DNA from: Lysobacterales bacterium 66-474
GTDB taxonomy: Bacteria; Pseudomonadota; Gammaproteobacteria; Xanthomonadales; Rhodanobacteraceae
Direction of reading: 5' to 3'
Length of the DNA stretch: 64,000 nucleotides
Assembly (NCBI GenBank): GCA_001899805.1
Contig: MKWP01000009.1
Coordinates: 1-64,000 of the forward strand
In this document: positions 60,619 to 64,000 of the stretch, piece after piece
Numbering within the stretch: the stretch's first letter is position 1
How the letters are laid out: every line of letters begins with the position of its first letter
Translations under genes and position numbers: made by a program
Notes under the pieces: generated by a model
Seen by the model: the letters and a program-made list of their open reading frames with translations, nothing else
Told to the model about the DNA's origin: nothing
The model's database searches: none

Positions 60619-60740
60619 TTCGAATAACCGTCGCGAGCGAAGACGGATGGGTCGGCGCCGGAGCGCAGGAAGCGGAGTGTACACGTCAGTACATGAGCAT
60701 TCCGAGCACCGCCGACGGCCCAGCTGTCGAGCGCAGCAGG
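60619..60740. repeat. GTAC-hairpin dispersed repeat, copy 2
   Basis: Same blocks as 43583-43733, here on the plus strand: GAATAACCGTCGCGAGCGAA, CGCCGGAGCGCAGGAAGCGG, TGTAC-ACGTCA-GTACA, GAGCATTCCGAGCACCGCCG, CGAGCGCAGCAGG. The stem bases next to GTAC differ between the copies but stay paired. Confidence 0.75.
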
Positions 60741-60752
60741 TTAGTCGGAGGT

Positions 60753-61454
60753 TCATTTGGCCTTTTTCGCGGCCAACTCCCTGTTCACCAGGTACAGCGT
60801 CAGGTCCACCAGTTGTTGCGCGCCCTTGGCCGAGGCGGTGTCCGCGCGCCACTTGCCGTCGACGATGATGGTCGGGGTGCTGGTGACGCCCCACGCGATG
60901 ATCTGCTGGTCGGCGCGCTTCATTTCAAGGTTGACGGCGAACGAGTTGGCGGTGGCGACGAACTCGTCGGGCTTGGCGCCGAACCGGGCGTAGAACTTCG
61001 CGACGTCCTCGAGCTTGGGCAGGTTGGCTTCCGCCTTCGGCCGCTGCGTCGCGGGATCATAGGTCGCGAGCGGGCCGTTCGGGTCCCAGATCGCCTTGAA
61101 CACCGCATCGTGCGATTGCGCATTGTCGACGCCCAGCGACTTGGCGGCGAAATAGGCGCGCTGGAACACCGGCCAATCCTCGTTGGGGTGCCAGGAGGCC
61201 GGCACGAACTCCAGCACCGTGCCCTGCGGCAGCTCGGCCCGCAGCTTGTCGATGAACGGCTGGAAGCCGTTGCAGGCCGGACAGCCGAACGAGAAGACTT
61301 CCGTCACCACCACCTTGTCGGGCTGGTGGGTGGGCTGCGGGTTCGGGATCGCGAAATACTGCTGGCCCTCGACCCACTGTTGCGGCGCGGCCTGCGCGAA
61401 CGCGAGTCCTGAGACGGCGGCCAGCGAGAGCAACACGGCGATACGTTTGATCAT
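60753..61454 (-). CDS. dsbA: DsbA-like thiol:disulfide interchange protein
   Basis: A 233-residue periplasmic oxidoreductase. Seen: a cleavable signal peptide (residues 1-20, ending AFA), active site FSFGCPACNGFQP (CPAC), and cis-Pro TSTPTIIVDG. GGGGA precedes ATG 61454. The alanine in place of histidine in the CxxC dipeptide should make it less oxidising than CPHC forms (known for the family). Two different DsbA-like genes side by side suggest division of labour. Confidence 0.9.
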   Translation of the reverse strand: MIKRIAVLLSLAAVSGLAFAQAAPQQWVEGQQYFAIPNPQPTHQPDKVVVTEVFSFGCPACNGFQPFIDKLRAELPQGTVLEFVPASWHPNEDWPVFQRAYFAAKSLGVDNAQSHDAVFKAIWDPNGPLATYDPATQRPKAEANLPKLEDVAKFYARFGAKPDEFVATANSFAVNLEMKRADQQIIAWGVTSTPTIIVDGKWRADTASAKGAQQLVDLTLYLVNRELAAKKAK

Positions 61455-61535
61455 GATCGGTTCCCCGATGAAGTCACGGATTGCGGGCGCGCACCACGGC
61501 ACGTCTTGCATCGACCACGCGCACCCGCCCCGGGT

Positions 61536-62345
61536 TCAATCGACGCGGCCGAGCCTGGGCGCCGGCGGCGCCTGCGCGGCATGCAGTCCTTCGACGTAGC
61601 TCGACACCGCCGAGATGTCCTGGTCGGTCAGGCGCTGCGCGATGGTCGGCATGATCCCGGCGTGCGCATCGCTGCCCCAGCTGGTGCCGTCGTGCCAGAG
61701 CTTGAGTTGCTTCTGCACGTAGTCGGCGTGTTGGCCGCCGATGTTGGGCACGCGCCAACCCGGGTTGCCGGCACCGTCGGGACCGTGGCAGGCCATGCAG
61801 GCGGGAATGCCTTTGCCGGCATCGCCTTCGTTGTAAAGCTGCTTGCCCGTGCTGACCAGCTTGTCGTCAGCCACGCCGGGCGACCGCGTCTGTGCGGAAA
61901 AATACGCGGCGAGGTCGTGCATGTCCTGCGGCGACAACGGCGCGGCCATGCCCGACATGATCGGGCTCTGGCGCACGCCGCTCTTGAAACGCATCAACTG
62001 GGTGACGATGTACTGCTCGTTTTGACCCGCGAGCTTCGGGTACTGCGCGTCGGTCGAATTGCCGTCCATGCCGTGGCAGGCGCCGCAGGCGGCGGCCTTG
62101 GCCTGGCCCGCGGTGGCATCGCCGGGTTTGGTCGCGACGGTCTCGAGCTTGGTGAACTCGGCTTCGGCGGCCTTGGCGGCGTCGGTGGAGCTGGCCGGCG
62201 CGGCCGTGCTGCTGCCGGCAGCGGGTGCCGAAGCGGCCTGGATCGGTTCGGCACTCTTGCTGGCCGGCGACGCGGACAGCGCGAGCGCGATCGGCGCCGT
62301 GGCGGCGAGCATGACGATGACAGCTGCTGAGCGCCGGAACCCCAT
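61536..62345 (-). CDS. dihaem cytochrome c4
   Basis: A 269-residue exported cytochrome. Seen: a signal peptide (residues 1-24), an A/S-rich linker (about 25-75), then two class I cytochrome c domains, each with a haem-binding site (CGACHG and CMACHG) and a distal Met region. Cytochromes c4 carry electrons to haem-copper oxidases. AGAGGA precedes ATG 62345. Divergent from engB. Confidence 0.9.
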   Translation of the reverse strand: MGFRRSAAVIVMLAATAPIALALSASPASKSAEPIQAASAPAAGSSTAAPASSTDAAKAAEAEFTKLETVATKPGDATAGQAKAAACGACHGMDGNSTDAQYPKLAGQNEQYIVTQLMRFKSGVRQSPIMSGMAAPLSPQDMHDLAAYFSAQTRSPGVADDKLVSTGKQLYNEGDAGKGIPACMACHGPDGAGNPGWRVPNIGGQHADYVQKQLKLWHDGTSWGSDAHAGIMPTIAQRLTDQDISAVSSYVEGLHAAQAPPAPRLGRVD

Positions 62346-62426
62346 AGAATCCTCTCTTTCCCGTAAGGCGTGAGCACCGGTACACAAGCCGGCGCGAACC
62401 GCGGGATTATCGCCGCGAGCACAAAC

Positions 62427-63086
62427 ATGCGTCAAACACGTCATCCTGGCCATGCGCTGGCCGGGACCCAGGCACAGGGACGTACGAAGGCGGCGGACAA
62501 CCCGTTGCAGGGCGCGGCGTTCGTGCTGGCCGCGCACCGCCCCGACCAGCTGCCGCCGGACCGCGGCGCGGAAATCGCCTTCGCGGGGCGCTCCAACGCG
62601 GGCAAGTCCAGTGCGCTCAACGCGCTGGCGGGGCAGACCGCGCTGGCGCGCACCAGCAAGACGCCGGGCCGCACCCAGCAACTGGTGGTGTTCGCGTTGC
62701 CCGACGGCCGGCGGCTGGTGGACCTGCCGGGTTACGGCTACGCCAAGGTGCCGCCGGCCCTGCGCGACCACTGGAAGCACGCGATCGACCACTACCTGCG
62801 CGAGCGGCGATCGCTGCGCGGCCTGGTGCTGATCGCCGACATCCGCCATGCGCTGGCCGCGTTCGATCGCCAGATGCTGGCGTTCTGCGCGTCGATCGAA
62901 CTGCCCTGCGTGGTGCTGCTCAGCAAGGCGGACAAGCTGTCGCGCGCGCAGGCACACACACGGCAGCGCGAGGTCGATGCGGAAATCGCGAAACAACATT
63001 GGCGCGCGCAGACCATCGCGTTCTCGGCACCGGCCGGCACCGGCCTCGACGCGGCACGTGCGGCGGTGGAGGCACTGCTGGGATGA
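62427..63086 (+). CDS. engB: ribosome-biogenesis GTPase EngB/YihA
   Basis: A 219-residue TRAFAC GTPase needed for 50S subunit assembly. Seen: G1 FAGRSNAGKSS, G2 TSKTPGRTQ, G3 DLPGYGYAKV, G4 LSKADKL and G5 FSAPAGTG. ATG 62427 gives the usual N-terminus; GTG 62370 is an alternative. Divergent from the cytochrome c4 gene, an arrangement conserved in many gammaproteobacteria. A REP follows. Confidence 0.94.
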   Translation: MRQTRHPGHALAGTQAQGRTKAADNPLQGAAFVLAAHRPDQLPPDRGAEIAFAGRSNAGKSSALNALAGQTALARTSKTPGRTQQLVVFALPDGRRLVDLPGYGYAKVPPALRDHWKHAIDHYLRERRSLRGLVLIADIRHALAAFDRQMLAFCASIELPCVVLLSKADKLSRAQAHTRQREVDAEIAKQHWRAQTIAFSAPAGTGLDAARAAVEALLG

Positions 63087-63091
63087 TACTT

Positions 63092-63175
63092 TCCCGTTCG
63101 CCCTGAGCCTGTCGAAGGGCGAACGGCCAATGACTCGTCTCCGCCCGTGCTTCGACAAGCCCGGCACGAACGGAC
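63092..63175. repeat. REP-like palindromes between engB and gshA
   Basis: CCGTTCGCCCTGAGCCTGTC pairs with GAAGGGCGAACGG, and a partial copy follows (CTTCGACAAGCCCGGCACGAACGG, core CTTCGACAAG). The family is that of 2815-2846. Confidence 0.65.
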
Positions 63176-63256
63176 ACACGCTTGTTCCGTTCGCGCCACT
63201 TGCGGATCGGTGTTCGCCGCCCCATCTTGGCATCCTTGTCCCTGCTGGAAATGCGC

Positions 63257-64000
63257 ATGTCCGGTCCCAGCCACGTTGCCGAACAACCGATCGAACGCCG
63301 CGCGCAACTCGTCGAATACCTCGCCGCCGGCGGACGTCCCGCGGCGGACTGGAAGATCGGCACCGAGCACGAGAAGTTCGTGTTCCGCACCGACGACCTG
63401 CGACCACCCCCGTACGACGGCGAACGCGGCATCGGCGCGCTGCTGCACGGCATCGCCGATTGCGGCTGGGACCCGGTCGAGGAAGACGGCAACGTCATCG
63501 CGCTGACGCGCGGCAAGGCCTCGGTGACGCTGGAGCCGGCCGGCCAACTGGAACTGTCGGGCGCGCCGCTGGAAACCATCCACCAGACCTGTTGCGAGGT
63601 ACAGGAGCACCTGCACTGCGTGCGCGTCGCGTCCGAGCCGCTCAAACTCGGCATCCTCGGCATGGGCTTCCAGCCCAAATGGAAGCGCGACGAAATGCCG
63701 TGGATGCCCAAGGGCCGCTACGCGATCATGCGCCGCTACATGCCCAAGGTTGGTTCGCTCGGCCTCGACATGATGACCCGCACCTGCACCGTGCAGGTGA
63801 ACCTCGACTTCGCCGACGAAGCCGACATGGTGAAGAAGTTCCGCGTGTCGTTGGCGCTGCAGCCGATCGCCACCGCGTTGTTTGCCGATTCGCCGTTCAC
63901 CGAAGGCAAGCCGAACGGTTTCCAGAGTTATCGTTCGCACATCTGGACCGACACCGACCCCGACCGCACCGGCATGCTGGACTTCGTGTTCCAGGACGGC
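63257..64000 (+). CDS. gshA: glutamate-cysteine ligase, plant/proteobacterial type (partial, runs off the window)
   Basis: The first 248 codons of a glutamate-cysteine ligase, first enzyme of glutathione synthesis. Seen: [13 protein letters not shown] near residue 27 (ATP/glutamate site), an [19 protein letters not shown] segment, [18 protein letters not shown] and [15 protein letters not shown], matching the class-3 enzymes of plants and many proteobacteria and not the E. coli type. ATG 63257 has GGA about seven bases upstream; ATG 63251 would add two residues. The C-terminal part lies outside the window. Confidence 0.92.
   Translation, partial: MSGPSHVAEQPIERRAQLVEYLAAGGRPAADWKIGTEHEKFVFRTDDLRPPPYDGERGIGALLHGIADCGWDPVEEDGNVIALTRGKASVTLEPAGQLELSGAPLETIHQTCCEVQEHLHCVRVASEPLKLGILGMGFQPKWKRDEMPWMPKGRYAIMRRYMPKVGSLGLDMMTRTCTVQVNLDFADEADMVKKFRVSLALQPIATALFADSPFTEGKPNGFQSYRSHIWTDTDPDRTGMLDFVFQDG

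Overview
The window is high-GC chromosomal DNA from a gammaproteobacterium of the Lysobacterales (Xanthomonadales). A Rhodanobacteraceae-like member (Dyella/Rhodanobacter/Luteibacter type) is my best guess. The call rests on gene order (def-fmt-rsmB, lysM-dprA-topA-tsaC, fis-purH, cytochrome c4-dsbA-dsbA divergent from engB, slt-epimerase-cca), on a Gmd/Rmd sugar locus, and on dense palindromic repeats of a kind familiar from this order. No rRNA, tRNA, CRISPR array or prophage was recognised.

Layout. (1) 1-1906 is the distal end of a chromosomal integron cassette array. Three attC sites delimit two BrnT/BrnA toxin-antitoxin cassettes, one of them reversed, and a last cassette with a small membrane protein; no integrase is in the window. 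(2) 2050-13700 holds a MAPEG protein, a TPR protein and a cell-surface glycan block: two GT83-like membrane glycosyltransferases, two GT9 heptosyltransferase-like proteins, a GT2, a Gmd/Rmd pair for GDP-D-rhamnose and two paralogous GT4-like transferases. (3) 13847-25047 is housekeeping: def-fmt-rsmB, LysM protein, dprA, topA, tsaC, an AMP-ligase-like gene and purD. (4) 25203-29694 carries an MFS-PlsC fusion, hemC and a DUF481 outer-membrane protein. (5) 29801-37255 encodes a SoeABC-like molybdoenzyme (catalytic, Fe-S and DmsC-like anchor subunits). An SLC13/RCK anion permease and a large structured repeat lie between its subunits. (6) 37668-43523 has a WYL regulator, a patatin, a low-GC gene boxed between about 225-bp inverted repeats, and uvrD. 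(7) 43769-64000 is again housekeeping: DUF937, DUF3185, polA, GST, purH-fis, a DUF3426 protein, prmA, cca, slt, an exo/endonuclease-family protein, two DsbA-like thioredoxins, cytochrome c4, engB and the start of gshA.

The most striking content is repetitive. (a) A dispersed family of hairpin arrays (31618-32177, 39783-41157, probably 51070-51245) has loops that stay nearly constant, many ending in TCC, while the stem sequences change with compensatory substitutions. That is the mark of a selected RNA or DNA structure. One pair of these arms encloses an acquired cargo gene. (b) REP-like palindromes and heptamer arrays lie in frame inside conserved genes (fmt, polA, prmA and the Fe-S and catalytic subunits of the molybdoenzyme) and add short proline/glycine-rich peptides. 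(c) The first 88 bp of the molybdoenzyme catalytic gene are duplicated upstream of it.

All calls are from reading the sequence by eye; family assignments were not confirmed by any search.
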